A stretch of 64,000 nucleotides of DNA from Prolixibacteraceae bacterium (GTDB taxonomy: Bacteria; Bacteroidota; Bacteroidia; Bacteroidales; Prolixibacteraceae), in the NCBI GenBank assembly GCA_028683385.1, contig JAQUIJ010000001.1, forward strand, positions 1-64,000, written 5' to 3'. Position 1 is the first letter of the stretch, and each line of letters starts with the position of its first letter. Below are positions 7,910 through 16,580 of the stretch, one piece after another. A program made the translations under genes and the position numbers. The notes beneath the pieces were generated by a model, which was not told the DNA's origin, ran no database searches, and saw only the letters and a list, made by a program, of their open reading frames with translations.

Positions 7910-9334
7910 ATGAAACGAACAGTCTTTTCAATGATGACTATTCTTCTGTTCATCATTTTTTCTGTAAGTCAAGCATTTGCAGAAGTTAAATTGCCTTCCA
8001 TTTTTTGCGACAACATGGTGATGCAGCAGCAAACTCAGGCCGCAATCTGGGGAAAAGCCAGTAAAAACGCAACCGTTAGTGTATCCACATCGTGGAATGG
8101 GAAAAGTTACAGTGCCAAAGCTTCGGCTGATGGTAGCTGGAAAGTAAAAGTAGCCACGCCCAAAGCTGGAGGCCCTTATGAGATCACGATCAGCGACGGC
8201 AAATCACTGAAACTAAAAAATGTATTGATCGGCGAGGTTTGGGTTTGCTCCGGACAATCGAACATGGAAATGCCCATGAAAGGATATAAAAACCAACCGA
8301 TTATGGGTGGTTTAGATGCTATCATGCTTTCATCCAACCCCAACATCCGGTTGTTCTCCGTAAAAAAAGCAACCAGTGTGGAGCCGCTTGACGATTTTGC
8401 CGGTGAATGGAATTTGTGTGAACCAGAAAATGTAGCTGAATTTAGTGCAACTGCCTATTACTTTGGATTAATGCTGAATAAAGTTCTGAAAGTTCCTGTT
8501 GGCCTGATCAATACAAGCTGGGGCGGAACCCGCATCGAACCATGGATTAGTGAAATGGGATGCAAAAACTTCGATTGGGTGAAACTTCCGGAGAAAAAAC
8601 AGGTTGATAACCTTTCGCAACAAACACCAACCGTACTGTTCAATGCCATGATCAACCCGATTGTGGGATACGGAATGCGTGGCGCCATCTGGTACCAGGG
8701 CGAATCGAACCGGAACGAACCCAAAGAATATCAGAAACTAATGCCCGGATTGATTGAAAACTGGCGATCATTGTGGGGAATCGGTGAATTCCCATTTTAC
8801 TTTGTCCAGATAGCGCCTTTTGATTACGGCCCAACCGGATTGAGTTCGGCTTACCTTCGCGAAGCCCAGTTAAAAGCATCAACAGCAATTAAAAACATAG
8901 GCATGGCTTGTATCATGGATATTGCTGAAAAAGATTGCATCCATCCGGCAGCCAAAGAAACTGGCTCAAAACGCCTCGCCTCGTTGGCTCTGGCTCAGAC
9001 CTACGGAATTAAAGGAATTGCCTGCCTAAGTCCTGTTCTGAAAGAGATGAAGGCTGATGCGGAAGTAGTTAAACTGACCTTCGATAATGCACCCAACGGC
9101 TTAACTTCGTATGGAAAGGAATTAAGTTGCTTCGAAGTTGCTGGAGCCAATAAACGTTTCTTCCCTGCTAAAGCTTTCATAACCGGAACCGGTATTACCT
9201 TAATTTCGCCTTCGGTTGCAGAACCGGTTGCGGTACGTTATGCATTTAAAGATTTTGTTGTTGGCGACTTATTCAGCACCGAAGGATTACCCGTTTCATC
9301 ATTCAGAACCGACGAATGGGAGCCTGAAAAATAA
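7910..9334 (+). CDS. sialate O-acetylesterase (SASA/GDSL-like)
   Basis: Secreted carbohydrate esterase of 474 residues that removes O-acetyl groups from sialic acids or acetylated polysaccharides. The signal peptide (MKRTVFSMMTILLFIIFS) is cleaved near QAFAE. The catalytic Ser block CSGQSNMEMPM, the GAIWYQGESN block and the late Asp/His region (EKDCIHPAAKETGSKRLA) mark the SASA domain. Together with GH97, GH42 and GH76 it indicates growth on decorated glycans. It ends in a strong bidirectional terminator shared with the convergent GH42 gene. Confidence 0.9.
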   Translation: MKRTVFSMMTILLFIIFSVSQAFAEVKLPSIFCDNMVMQQQTQAAIWGKASKNATVSVSTSWNGKSYSAKASADGSWKVKVATPKAGGPYEITISDGKSLKLKNVLIGEVWVCSGQSNMEMPMKGYKNQPIMGGLDAIMLSSNPNIRLFSVKKATSVEPLDDFAGEWNLCEPENVAEFSATAYYFGLMLNKVLKVPVGLINTSWGGTRIEPWISEMGCKNFDWVKLPEKKQVDNLSQQTPTVLFNAMINPIVGYGMRGAIWYQGESNRNEPKEYQKLMPGLIENWRSLWGIGEFPFYFVQIAPFDYGPTGLSSAYLREAQLKASTAIKNIGMACIMDIAEKDCIHPAAKETGSKRLASLALAQTYGIKGIACLSPVLKEMKADAEVVKLTFDNAPNGLTSYGKELSCFEVAGANKRFFPAKAFITGTGITLISPSVAEPVAVRYAFKDFVVGDLFSTEGLPVSSFRTDEWEPEK

Positions 9335-9353
9335 ACGATCGGGTTATCTCAAT

Positions 9354-9398
9354 AAAAAAGCAAGACCTCTGATTTCGTATCAGGGGTCTTGCTTTTTT
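9354..9398. terminator. bidirectional terminator between esterase and GH42 genes
   Basis: A 20-base stem with one G-T wobble (core GCAAGACC/GGTCTTGC) and a 5-base loop is flanked by A and T runs, so it works in both directions between two convergent genes. Confidence 0.9.
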
Positions 9399-9456
9399 AT
9401 TGAGCTGATCAATCCTGTATTCAGTAGCTACTTAGCGAGACTACCCGAAGGATTAA

Positions 9457-11571
9457 TTATTGAACTTTCCAAACCAGCACATCGGCGGTTTTCATCGACT
9501 TGCTGCCAATCAAAATTTTAGCTCTGGCCGGAAGATTCATCTCATAAACCTTGTCGGAGTAATTCATGGCAATACCAAATCCATCGCGGTATTCAACCAT
9601 AATTCCCTGCGGATAATCTTCAACCGGAATGCCTTGTTGTTTGTACAATTTAGTAAGCACCTGTTTTTCCAGATCACCCGTTTTGGAGTCAACGCCAATG
9701 TAAGTTACCGTTCCTTTACCCAGTTTGTGAAAAACAACGGCTGGCGTTCCGGCGTAAAAATCGCCTTCATACGTTCCCCAGGTTTCGGTTCCTTTAAATG
9801 GTTTCAGCAAATCGCCCCAACTGGTCCAGGCAAATTCCTGATTGTTGAATTTTATTTTATCCGGAGATTGCGGCATCAACAAATCGTACGATTCAACTTC
9901 AGCACCAAACAATTTCCACATCGGCTGATAGAATTTGGCTTCCCAAAGGTGACCGTTGCGATCCTGAATTCCGGTACGGCAACTCATCACCAGATTTCCG
10001 CCATTCTCGGCATATTTAGTCAGTTTATCAATCATTTGCTGATCAATCATTTCGTAGGCTGGTACAATCAAAACCGGATAATTGGCAAAGTTGGTGGTAT
10101 CGCGGACGAAATCGACCGGTGCACCAAACGATTTCACGGCTTTGTAATATTTCAGGAAATGAGCTTCGGTATTCCATTCGGTAGTTTGCTTGTTCAGGTT
10201 GAGCCCCTGAACATTGTCGGTATTAATCAGGATACCGGTTTTGCGTTGCAAATAAGGCTTCGGCAACTTATCTTTCGAATCGTAATTTTTACGCAACTTC
10301 TGTATTTCCTGAATAAACTGGCTGAATTCTTTTCCTCCGGGAGTTGGAGTTACGCCATCAGGGCCTACCATTCCGTAGTGATATTGCTCGTAACCGTACA
10401 ATGGAGCACGGAAGCGATACGAACAGGTAAATTTGCTTCCACCGGCAAACACATGCCACAAATACATGCGGATAGCACCCGGAAGTGGCTGCGGATTGAT
10501 GCTTCCCCAGTTCACCTGTCCAGGCTGAAGTTCCATAACGCCGTAAGCGCCTTTTAATGGACGGAAAAAGTCGTTGGCCATGGCAATGCGCGAATATTCA
10601 CCCACGCGGTAACCTTTGGGTCCGATACCAAGATCGCCACCATAAACCATATATCGGGTATAAGCCACAAAATCGAGCTCTTTGCTCTGACCAACATAGC
10701 CCACATCGTACATCGGAATGTAGTTTGATGTAATCCATTGGTCGGGCGAAGTATATTTCCGAAGCTCCTTTGCCTGCTCATCCAAAAATGTAGCAGTTTC
10801 GTTATCTGCAAACCGGTAATGATCGAGCTGAGCGTGAAGATTCATTCCCCATTGTTTGTGTAAAGGGATATTTATTTCATCGAAACTGGAATACGTTCCG
10901 CTCCAGAAATTGGTTCCCCAGGCCTGGTTGAGTGCATCGATGGTTTTATATTTTTCTTTCAGCCAGTCGCGAAAACGCTGAGGTGCATCAACACCATAAT
11001 CGAGAAAACGGCGAGGCTCATTATCCACTTGCCAACCAATCACACGTTTATCATTTCCGTAACGTTTAGCCAGTTGCTCAATCATTTTCATCGAATACAT
11101 GCGGTAATAGTTGCTCGAAAAAGTGGCATGTTGTCGTCCGCCATGATCCATTTTTGTGCCGTCCTCGTTGGTTGCAAGCACATCAGGATGCTTACGCACC
11201 AGCCAAACCGGCGGAGTAGCTGTTGATGTACACATAACGACCTTCAGCTTGTATTTCTCGGCCAGTTGCAATGAACGATCGAGCCATTTGAAATCGTATT
11301 TACCTTCTTCGGGTTCTAACTGAGCCCAGGCAAACTCGGCAAAGTGAGTAAATTCGAAGCCCATTTTGGCCATATTCTGGAAGTCGCGATCCCATTGTGT
11401 CGAGTCCCAGTGTTCAGGATAATAATAAACACCAACAGAAGTAAGATCCTTGGCCGGAAAAAATTTCTCGATATTCTGAGCAGATAAACTGAAACTTAAA
11501 ATCATTCCGAATAAACTCAGGATGAATAGCTTCTGAATTGAAGTACATTTAAAATTCATAGCGGTAAGCAT
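9457..11571 (-). CDS. beta-galactosidase, glycoside hydrolase family 42
   Basis: Exported GH42 enzyme of 704 residues acting on beta-galactosides. A second in-frame ATG at 11559 (MNFKCTSIQKLFIL) gives an equally good signal peptide and may be the real start; cleavage near LSAQ. The TIM barrel opens with VGVYYYPEHWD. The acid/base Glu lies in WQVDNEPRRF and the likely nucleophile Glu in YGVMELQPGQVNW. A trimerisation domain with a glutamine-amidotransferase fold and a small C-terminal domain follow. GH42 enzymes are often cytoplasmic, so the signal peptide indicates a periplasmic role here. Confidence 0.93.
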   Translation of the reverse strand: MLTAMNFKCTSIQKLFILSLFGMILSFSLSAQNIEKFFPAKDLTSVGVYYYPEHWDSTQWDRDFQNMAKMGFEFTHFAEFAWAQLEPEEGKYDFKWLDRSLQLAEKYKLKVVMCTSTATPPVWLVRKHPDVLATNEDGTKMDHGGRQHATFSSNYYRMYSMKMIEQLAKRYGNDKRVIGWQVDNEPRRFLDYGVDAPQRFRDWLKEKYKTIDALNQAWGTNFWSGTYSSFDEINIPLHKQWGMNLHAQLDHYRFADNETATFLDEQAKELRKYTSPDQWITSNYIPMYDVGYVGQSKELDFVAYTRYMVYGGDLGIGPKGYRVGEYSRIAMANDFFRPLKGAYGVMELQPGQVNWGSINPQPLPGAIRMYLWHVFAGGSKFTCSYRFRAPLYGYEQYHYGMVGPDGVTPTPGGKEFSQFIQEIQKLRKNYDSKDKLPKPYLQRKTGILINTDNVQGLNLNKQTTEWNTEAHFLKYYKAVKSFGAPVDFVRDTTNFANYPVLIVPAYEMIDQQMIDKLTKYAENGGNLVMSCRTGIQDRNGHLWEAKFYQPMWKLFGAEVESYDLLMPQSPDKIKFNNQEFAWTSWGDLLKPFKGTETWGTYEGDFYAGTPAVVFHKLGKGTVTYIGVDSKTGDLEKQVLTKLYKQQGIPVEDYPQGIMVEYRDGFGIAMNYSDKVYEMNLPARAKILIGSKSMKTADVLVWKVQ

Positions 11572-11636
11572 TAGATTTTAGGGTAATAAATTGGCGATAC
11601 AAGTATAACTCATTTCGCCGATTTTTTTTTGAAAAG

Positions 11637-11678
11637 AAAAAATCCTGAACCCATAAATTCATGGACTCAGGATTTTTT
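11637..11678 (-). terminator. terminator after the truncated hemerythrin gene
   Basis: AAAAAATCCTGA pairs with TCAGGATTTTTT, with GG and CC in the inner stem. It lies 22 bases after the stop codon of the gene at 11701. The stem sequence is nearly the same as that of the terminator at 12396. Confidence 0.8.
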
Positions 11679-11700
11679 GATATGGACTTTCGTATAAGAA

Positions 11701-12288
11701 TCAACTCGCCAGTAACACCTCTTCCAATGCGATGGCTTTGGGATGAAGAATATCGTTTTCGAGGTATACGTGTAAATGCAAATCAGCCTCAAACTCTTTC
11801 AGTTTCTCATAAAGAACCCGAAACGTATTGGAGGCATCGTCCGGAGGAGTAAAGTTGTTACTTAGTTTTGACAAGCGCTGCATCATGATGCCGGCAGTCT
11901 CATGCTCGGTTTCCATCACCTTGGTGGGAATTTTTACCGATCCGAAACCTGGCCTGTCAACACTTGTTTGGTCTGATTTGGCCTGATTCAATTTTTTAAA
12001 ATAGGGGAACAAAACAAGCTCTTCTTTTTTCATATGAAGGATCATCTCGTTGGAGATTTGCTTAAATAGACTCTGAATAATTGCGAGTTCAGAATGCTTT
12101 GTACCATGCAATTCAATCACTTCAGAGGCGAGTGGTTTAATCTGCAAAATGGCATTTTTCACGTATTGATGATGCGTTTGAATAATATAATCTGACAGGT
12201 AATCACAATTCCAGTCGTTATAATTGTGAGTTGATAATACTTCCTGATTCGTGATTTCTTCAGCCGAATTATTAATGATTATGGACAT
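11701..12288 (-). CDS. hemerythrin-domain protein, RIC paralogue without the ScdA_N domain
   Basis: Cytoplasmic di-iron protein of 195 residues, a paralogue of the RIC protein encoded just upstream. I start it at the ATG at 12286-12288 (MSIIINNSAEE), since the longer frame reads through the upstream terminator. The hemerythrin-like domain keeps the full set of metal ligands: THHQY, ELHGTKH, HMKKEE (HxxxE), METEHE and HVYLEN (HxxxE). The ScdA_N domain with its Cys pair, present in the neighbour, is absent. The function may be NO/O2 sensing or iron donation, but only the fold is certain. Its own terminator follows. Confidence 0.82.
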   Translation of the reverse strand: MSIIINNSAEEITNQEVLSTHNYNDWNCDYLSDYIIQTHHQYVKNAILQIKPLASEVIELHGTKHSELAIIQSLFKQISNEMILHMKKEELVLFPYFKKLNQAKSDQTSVDRPGFGSVKIPTKVMETEHETAGIMMQRLSKLSNNFTPPDDASNTFRVLYEKLKEFEADLHLHVYLENDILHPKAIALEEVLLAS

Positions 12289-12395
12289 CGTGCGGATTAG
12301 TTTTTTTAATAAATGCAAATTGGTGACAGTTCTCTCCAAAACTAATGAAAATTCCTGTTTCCCTCCGATTAAAAAATACCGAATTTTATAAAAAG

Positions 12396-12435
12396 AAAAA
12401 TCCTGAATCCGAATTTTGGACTCAGGATTTTTTTT
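12396..12435 (-). terminator. terminator after the full-length RIC gene
   Basis: AAAAATCCTGA/TCAGGATTTTT stem with inner TCC/GGA pairs and flanking A and T runs. It shares its stem with the terminator at 11637, as if gene and terminator were duplicated together. Confidence 0.7.
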
Positions 12436-12481
12436 CAAAAACCCCTATTTTAACCCAACTAATATTACTTTAACACATTAA

Positions 12482-12573
12482 AAAAATCAACCTTTTTACC
12501 CTTAATCCCTAAAGGGAGAGGTTGATTTTTCAGCTTTCTCCCTTCAGGGACGGGGTTAAAAAGCTGAAAAATC
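12482..12573. repeat. compound intergenic palindrome (REP-like)
   Basis: Two overlapping hairpins: AAAAATCAACC (12482-12492) pairs with GGTTGATTTTT (12520-12530), and a GATTTTTCAGCTTT arm starting at 12524 pairs with AAAGCTGAAAAATC ending at 12573. Because they share the GATTTTT arm they are mutually exclusive. The loops contain TCCCTAAAGGGA and CCCTTCAGGGACGGGG, sequences like dispersed Bacteroidota intergenic repeats. Confidence 0.65.
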
Positions 12574-12603
12574 ATTCTCCGAATTGAATCTGTTAAAGTA
12601 GAA

Positions 12604-13332
12604 CTAACTTACCAATAACAACTGCTCCTTCTCGATAGCTTTCGGGAAAAGGATATTGTTTTCCAAATGAATATGACGGTGTAAATCGTCTTCGAATTCT
12701 TTCAGTTTTCCATAAAGTACCCGAAATGTGTTGCAGGCATCTTCCGGCGCTGAATAACCATCGCTGATGCGGTACATTTCCTTCAGAATTAATCCGGCAT
12801 GTTCGTGCTCAGCTTCCATCACTGAAATCGGTGAACCAATCGACCCGAAACAACCCGGATCGGTGCATTTACCGGCCGATTCATCTGCAACAAGCTTTTT
12901 GATATACGGGAAAAGAATCATTTCTTCCTTTTGCAGGTGCGCTAGTAATTCTTCAGCTAAATCCTGAAACAATTCGTTTATCCGGATAACCTCGGAATGA
13001 TGATCGCCATGAACATCCGCTACTTTTTGTGCCAAAGGCAGAATCTGTGGAATCGCCTTTTTTACATACTGGTGATGTGTATTCTGAATGTAATCGGCCA
13101 GAAATCCAATGTTCCAGCTATCAAAATCGTGAACTGCCGAGCCACTTTGATTCTTCAGGTTTTCCAGTGCGCTAATAACAATTGACTCATCTGTCTTGGC
13201 ATTGGCGCAAGCTTCAGCCACCGATATTTTTCCTCCGCAGCAAAAATCAATTCCATAGTTACTGAAGACATCGGCTGCCCTGAAATCCAGTTTTACAATC
13301 TCACCTACTGATGTATTTCTAATGTTTTCCAT
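12604..13332 (-). CDS. ric: iron-sulfur cluster repair di-iron protein (RIC/ScdA/YtfE)
   Basis: RIC protein of 242 residues that repairs Fe-S clusters damaged by nitric oxide or peroxide. The N-terminal ScdA_N (DUF542) domain (about 1-60) has the diagnostic FSNYGIDFCCGGK. The hemerythrin domain follows with ligands in THHQY, DVHGDHH, HLQKEE (HxxxE), EAEHEHAG and HIHLEN (HxxxE). It is encoded next to the quinol NO reductase on the same strand, and the two together form a nitrosative-stress response, presumably under the divergent Crp/Fnr regulator. A shortened paralogue lies downstream. Confidence 0.93.
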   Translation of the reverse strand: MENIRNTSVGEIVKLDFRAADVFSNYGIDFCCGGKISVAEACANAKTDESIVISALENLKNQSGSAVHDFDSWNIGFLADYIQNTHHQYVKKAIPQILPLAQKVADVHGDHHSEVIRINELFQDLAEELLAHLQKEEMILFPYIKKLVADESAGKCTDPGCFGSIGSPISVMEAEHEHAGLILKEMYRISDGYSAPEDACNTFRVLYGKLKEFEDDLHRHIHLENNILFPKAIEKEQLLLVS

Positions 13333-13366
13333 TGTTTTGTTGTTTTAAATTGTAATCACAAAATGT

Positions 13367-13456
13367 AAACACAGAGATCGCAGAGTTTTTAAGAGAAAAC
13401 AGAGTGCTATAAATTATTCTTTTTACTCTCTGTGTTACTCCGTGTTCTCTGTGGTT
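13367..13456. repeat. imperfect intergenic inverted repeat, CACAGAGA type
   Basis: AAACACAGAGATCGCAGAG (13367-13385) is an imperfect inverted copy of CTCCGTGTTCTCTGTGGTT (13438-13456). It lies between the RIC and NO reductase genes. A structurally similar element is found at 28407. Confidence 0.65.
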
Positions 13457-13464
13457 AAAAAAAT

Positions 13465-15720
13465 TTAATTTCTATTTGCATCTTTCTGAACTGACCAGCC
13501 AAACAGTAATCCGGCCACAAAATAAACCAATGCCACCACTCCCACTGCAAAAATGGTATCGCCAATTACCCGCAACCAGCGAAGCGTTTGCATGAAAGGT
13601 TGTTGCAGAAAATCTGCCGAACGGGCATACCATGTACCGTATTTTACGCTGGCTACCGTTTGCAGTAATCCTACGGGCAATACACTGATCAATACCATCA
13701 GAGCAAGACCAATATTGATTGACCAGAATGCAATGGCCAAAGATTTATCGTTCCATACACTTTTCACCCACATGTTCCGGAGAACAAAAAGCATAAGTGA
13801 AATACCAAGCATTCCATAAACGCCAAACAATGCGGTGTGACCATGTACTGCGGTGGTATTTAATCCTTGCATGTAATACAAAGCGGTTGGTGGATTGATG
13901 AGGAATCCGAAAATACCTGCTCCAACCAGATTCCAAAATGCTACGGAAATCAATCCATAAATTGGCCAGCGGTATGCTGACAGCCAGTTGCTGTGACGGC
14001 TCAATTTGTAATTGTGCCATACTTCGAAACCCATCAGCACCAGCGGAACAACTTCCAACGCGCTAAATGTTGCACCTAATGCCAGGATTGCAGTTGGTGT
14101 TCCAGTGAAATACAAGTGATGAAACGTTCCGATAATACCTCCGCCCAAAAAGACGATCGTTGAGAAAAGCACAGCGGTTGTAGCCGATTTCATCCGGAGT
14201 AACCCCAATTGCACGAAAATAAAGGCCGAAACAACTGCCGCAAAAACTTCGAAGAATCCTTCAACCCAAAGATGAACCACCCACCAGCGCCAGTATTCCG
14301 CAATGGCCAGGTTGGTTTGCTGTCCCCACATCAATCCGGCACCGTAAAATGAGCCGATAGCAGCCGAAGCAACCACAAATAGAATAATCAGGTTACGGCT
14401 TTCGGAAGGCGTTTTCAGGATTGGAATTAATGGACGAACCATCAAAGCCAGCCAGATAAATAAACCGGCGAACAGGAATATTTGCCAGAAACGACCCAGA
14501 TCGACATATTCGTAACCCTGGTGTCCAAACCAAAAGTTCTGAGCCAGTCCCAGTTTCTGCATCACACCCATCCATTGGCCTGCCAATGAACCGATAACAA
14601 TCACCAAAAGAGCGCCAAACAAAACATTGACGCCCAATCGCTGAAACTTAGGCTCATAGCCCGATACAGCCGGAGCAATGTACAAACCAGTAGCCAACCA
14701 AGATGTAGCAATCCAGAAAATAGCCAATTGGACGTGCCACGTCCGGGAAACTGAGTAAGGCAAAATGGTATCCAGATTCAATCCGTAGAAAGAATGCCCT
14801 TCAACGCCAAAATGAGCAGTTACCACTCCCATAATCACCTGAACCAAAATCAAAGCAGTTACAATGACAAAGTATTTCAGGGTCGCCTTCATCGAAGGAG
14901 TCGAGGTAAGGTTGACCAACGGGTTTATTGCCGGCATTTCAATGTGTTCTTCGCTGTCGCGGGTGCGGGCATACTGATAAGCCATTAATGCAATACCCAA
15001 CAGCAAAATAATCACACTGAAACCAGTCCAAATGTGCAAATCGCCTGTGGCAATGTTTCCCACCAATTCTTCGTGAGGCCAGTTGTGTGTATAAGTCAGG
15101 TCGCTGTTCGGACGTTCGGTGACACAAGCCCAGGATGCCCACCAAAAGAAAGCAACCATCTTTTCCATCCGATCCTGTGATTTAATCGAATTTTCAGGAA
15201 TGGAATAGTTATCGCGTAGTTTAGCCATTTCTGGATTGTTTGTGAATAACCCAGAGTAAAAAGCGCTGGTAGTTTGAATAGCCAATGCTCTCGTTGAGCT
15301 CACCGTAATCGTTTTGGTCGATTCATTGTAAGTGTTCTTTCGGATGTCCTGCTGAAGCTTAATCTTCAGAAAAGCCTGATCGGCAGGGTCAATTTCAGCG
15401 AATTTTTTACTAAATTTCTCCATCGACAGAACGTCCAGCATTGCAATTGCTTCTTTGTGCAGCCAGTCTGCTGTCCAGTCAGGTGCCTGATAAGCGCCAT
15501 GACCCCAAACACTTCCCAATTCCTGGCCGCCAATCGACTGCCATACATTTTGGCCATCGCGTATATCCTGGCCTGTAAACAGAACCGATCCGTCGTTGGC
15601 TACCACTTTGTCAGGAATTGGCGGCGCCTGATGGTAAATCTCAATTCCGAAATACCCGAGTACTCCAAAACTAAGCACCATTACCGCGATAAATCCAAAC
15701 CATAATTTTCGAATGTTCAT
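13465..15720 (-). CDS. norB: quinol-dependent nitric oxide reductase (qNOR)
   Basis: Inner-membrane enzyme of 751 residues that reduces 2 NO to N2O using quinol. The N-terminal extension (about 1-220, with QNVWQSIGGQELGSVWGHGAY) is the cytochrome-c-like domain that has lost its heme-binding Cys motif in single-subunit NORs. The remaining 12 or so membrane segments form the heme-copper oxidase fold, with conserved histidines in VVHLWVEGFFEVFAA, TFHHLYFTG and VHGHTALFGVYGM. It is normal in length. It is divergent from a Crp/Fnr regulator and close to RIC genes, which fits NO detoxification rather than full denitrification, since no nirK/nirS or nosZ is in the window. Confidence 0.95.
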   Translation of the reverse strand: MNIRKLWFGFIAVMVLSFGVLGYFGIEIYHQAPPIPDKVVANDGSVLFTGQDIRDGQNVWQSIGGQELGSVWGHGAYQAPDWTADWLHKEAIAMLDVLSMEKFSKKFAEIDPADQAFLKIKLQQDIRKNTYNESTKTITVSSTRALAIQTTSAFYSGLFTNNPEMAKLRDNYSIPENSIKSQDRMEKMVAFFWWASWACVTERPNSDLTYTHNWPHEELVGNIATGDLHIWTGFSVIILLLGIALMAYQYARTRDSEEHIEMPAINPLVNLTSTPSMKATLKYFVIVTALILVQVIMGVVTAHFGVEGHSFYGLNLDTILPYSVSRTWHVQLAIFWIATSWLATGLYIAPAVSGYEPKFQRLGVNVLFGALLVIVIGSLAGQWMGVMQKLGLAQNFWFGHQGYEYVDLGRFWQIFLFAGLFIWLALMVRPLIPILKTPSESRNLIILFVVASAAIGSFYGAGLMWGQQTNLAIAEYWRWWVVHLWVEGFFEVFAAVVSAFIFVQLGLLRMKSATTAVLFSTIVFLGGGIIGTFHHLYFTGTPTAILALGATFSALEVVPLVLMGFEVWHNYKLSRHSNWLSAYRWPIYGLISVAFWNLVGAGIFGFLINPPTALYYMQGLNTTAVHGHTALFGVYGMLGISLMLFVLRNMWVKSVWNDKSLAIAFWSINIGLALMVLISVLPVGLLQTVASVKYGTWYARSADFLQQPFMQTLRWLRVIGDTIFAVGVVALVYFVAGLLFGWSVQKDANRN

Positions 15721-15750
15721 AGTGAATAGATTAATGATTTATATTTTATA

Positions 15751-15776
15751 CTTCCAGTTAATTAATTATCTGGAAG
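15751..15776. promoter_or_regulatory. inverted repeat upstream of the NO reductase
   Basis: CTTCCAG and CTGGAAG are perfect 7-base arms around a 12-base AT spacer, 31 bases before the qNOR start. It is a candidate binding site for the divergent Crp/Fnr regulator or another NO-responsive factor. Confidence 0.45.
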
Positions 15777-15932
15777 CAAATATAGAACGGTGCCAAGTCC
15801 TAATTTTATGAGCAGGATCATAAGCCATTAATTCACTCAAACAACTAATTATCAACACATAACGAGTTATTTTATTGATTTTGTAAAATAAATTTTGAAT
15901 ATAAATAAGATTAAAATCTCTTAAATTATTCT

Positions 15933-15955
15933 TTTGATTAAATTTGAAGATCAAA
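15933..15955. promoter_or_regulatory. TTTGAT...ATCAAA dyad before the Crp/Fnr gene
   Basis: TTTGAT and ATCAAA half-sites like those of Fnr boxes, but 11 bases apart instead of 4. The dyad ends 10 bases before the start codon of the regulator, so it could be an autoregulatory site. Confidence 0.3.
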
Positions 15956-15965
15956 TCCCCCAGAT

Positions 15966-16559
15966 ATGATTGACGAAGACCTATTAAATGAATTTGGCGC
16001 TGTGGAAATAAAAATTGAAAAAGGTGAGCACCTCTTTCACGAAAAACAAAAAGCAGCGCATTATTTCCAGGTTAAATCCGGAAAAATAAAAATGTTTAAC
16101 CTTACCGCCGATGGAAAAATCTTTACTCAAGGTTTTTTTGAATCCGGTGGCAGTTTTGGCGAACCTCCTCTTTTCACTGATTCGAACTACCCGGCTTGCA
16201 CCATCGCAGAAGAAGATACGATTCTGTATAAACTCTCAAAAGCAAGATTCTTCAAACTCCTGAAGGAAAATCCGGAGATCCATTTTGAAATTACCCGAAT
16301 GCTGGCTACGCGCCTGCTATACAAATCGATGCAGCTAAAAGAGATTTCAAGTTTTAAACCCGAGCACCGCATTTTAAGCCTGATTGATTATCTAAAAAAA
16401 GAGGAAGGCATTCCCGCAGAGCAGAAGTTTGAAGTCAGCCTCACCCGGCAGCACATCGCCGATCTCACCGGACTGCGCGTTGAAACGGTTATCCGAACAG
16501 TAAAAACCCTCGAAAAAGACGGGAGTCTGAAAATAATCGGGCACAAGATTTACAGGTAG
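15966..16559 (+). CDS. Crp/Fnr family transcriptional regulator
   Basis: Regulator of 197 residues. The N-terminal cyclic-nucleotide-binding-like beta roll (about 10-110) includes GEHLFHEKQKAAHYFQVKSG and FFESGGSFGEPPLF. The C-terminal winged helix has the recognition region TRQHIADLTGLRVETVIRTV. There is no N-terminal Cys cluster, so it is not an oxygen-sensing Fnr with a 4Fe-4S centre. Divergent from the NO reductase gene, it is likely the NO-responsive activator of the locus (comparable to DNR/NnrR or HcpR proteins). The signal it senses is inferred from context. Confidence 0.9.
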   Translation: MIDEDLLNEFGAVEIKIEKGEHLFHEKQKAAHYFQVKSGKIKMFNLTADGKIFTQGFFESGGSFGEPPLFTDSNYPACTIAEEDTILYKLSKARFFKLLKENPEIHFEITRMLATRLLYKSMQLKEISSFKPEHRILSLIDYLKKEEGIPAEQKFEVSLTRQHIADLTGLRVETVIRTVKTLEKDGSLKIIGHKIYR

Positions 16560-16580
16560 TAAATTCGTTAAGTTATAGTG

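Noticed and set aside
9460-10557. 365-codon open frame on the plus strand
   Set aside because: It lies fully opposite the GH42 gene, has no family-like motifs and is a shadow of its codon usage.
15933-15955. Canonical Fnr box before the Crp/Fnr gene
   Set aside because: Half-sites TTTGAT and ATCAAA are present but 11 bases apart instead of 4, so it is listed only as a dyad, not as an Fnr site.
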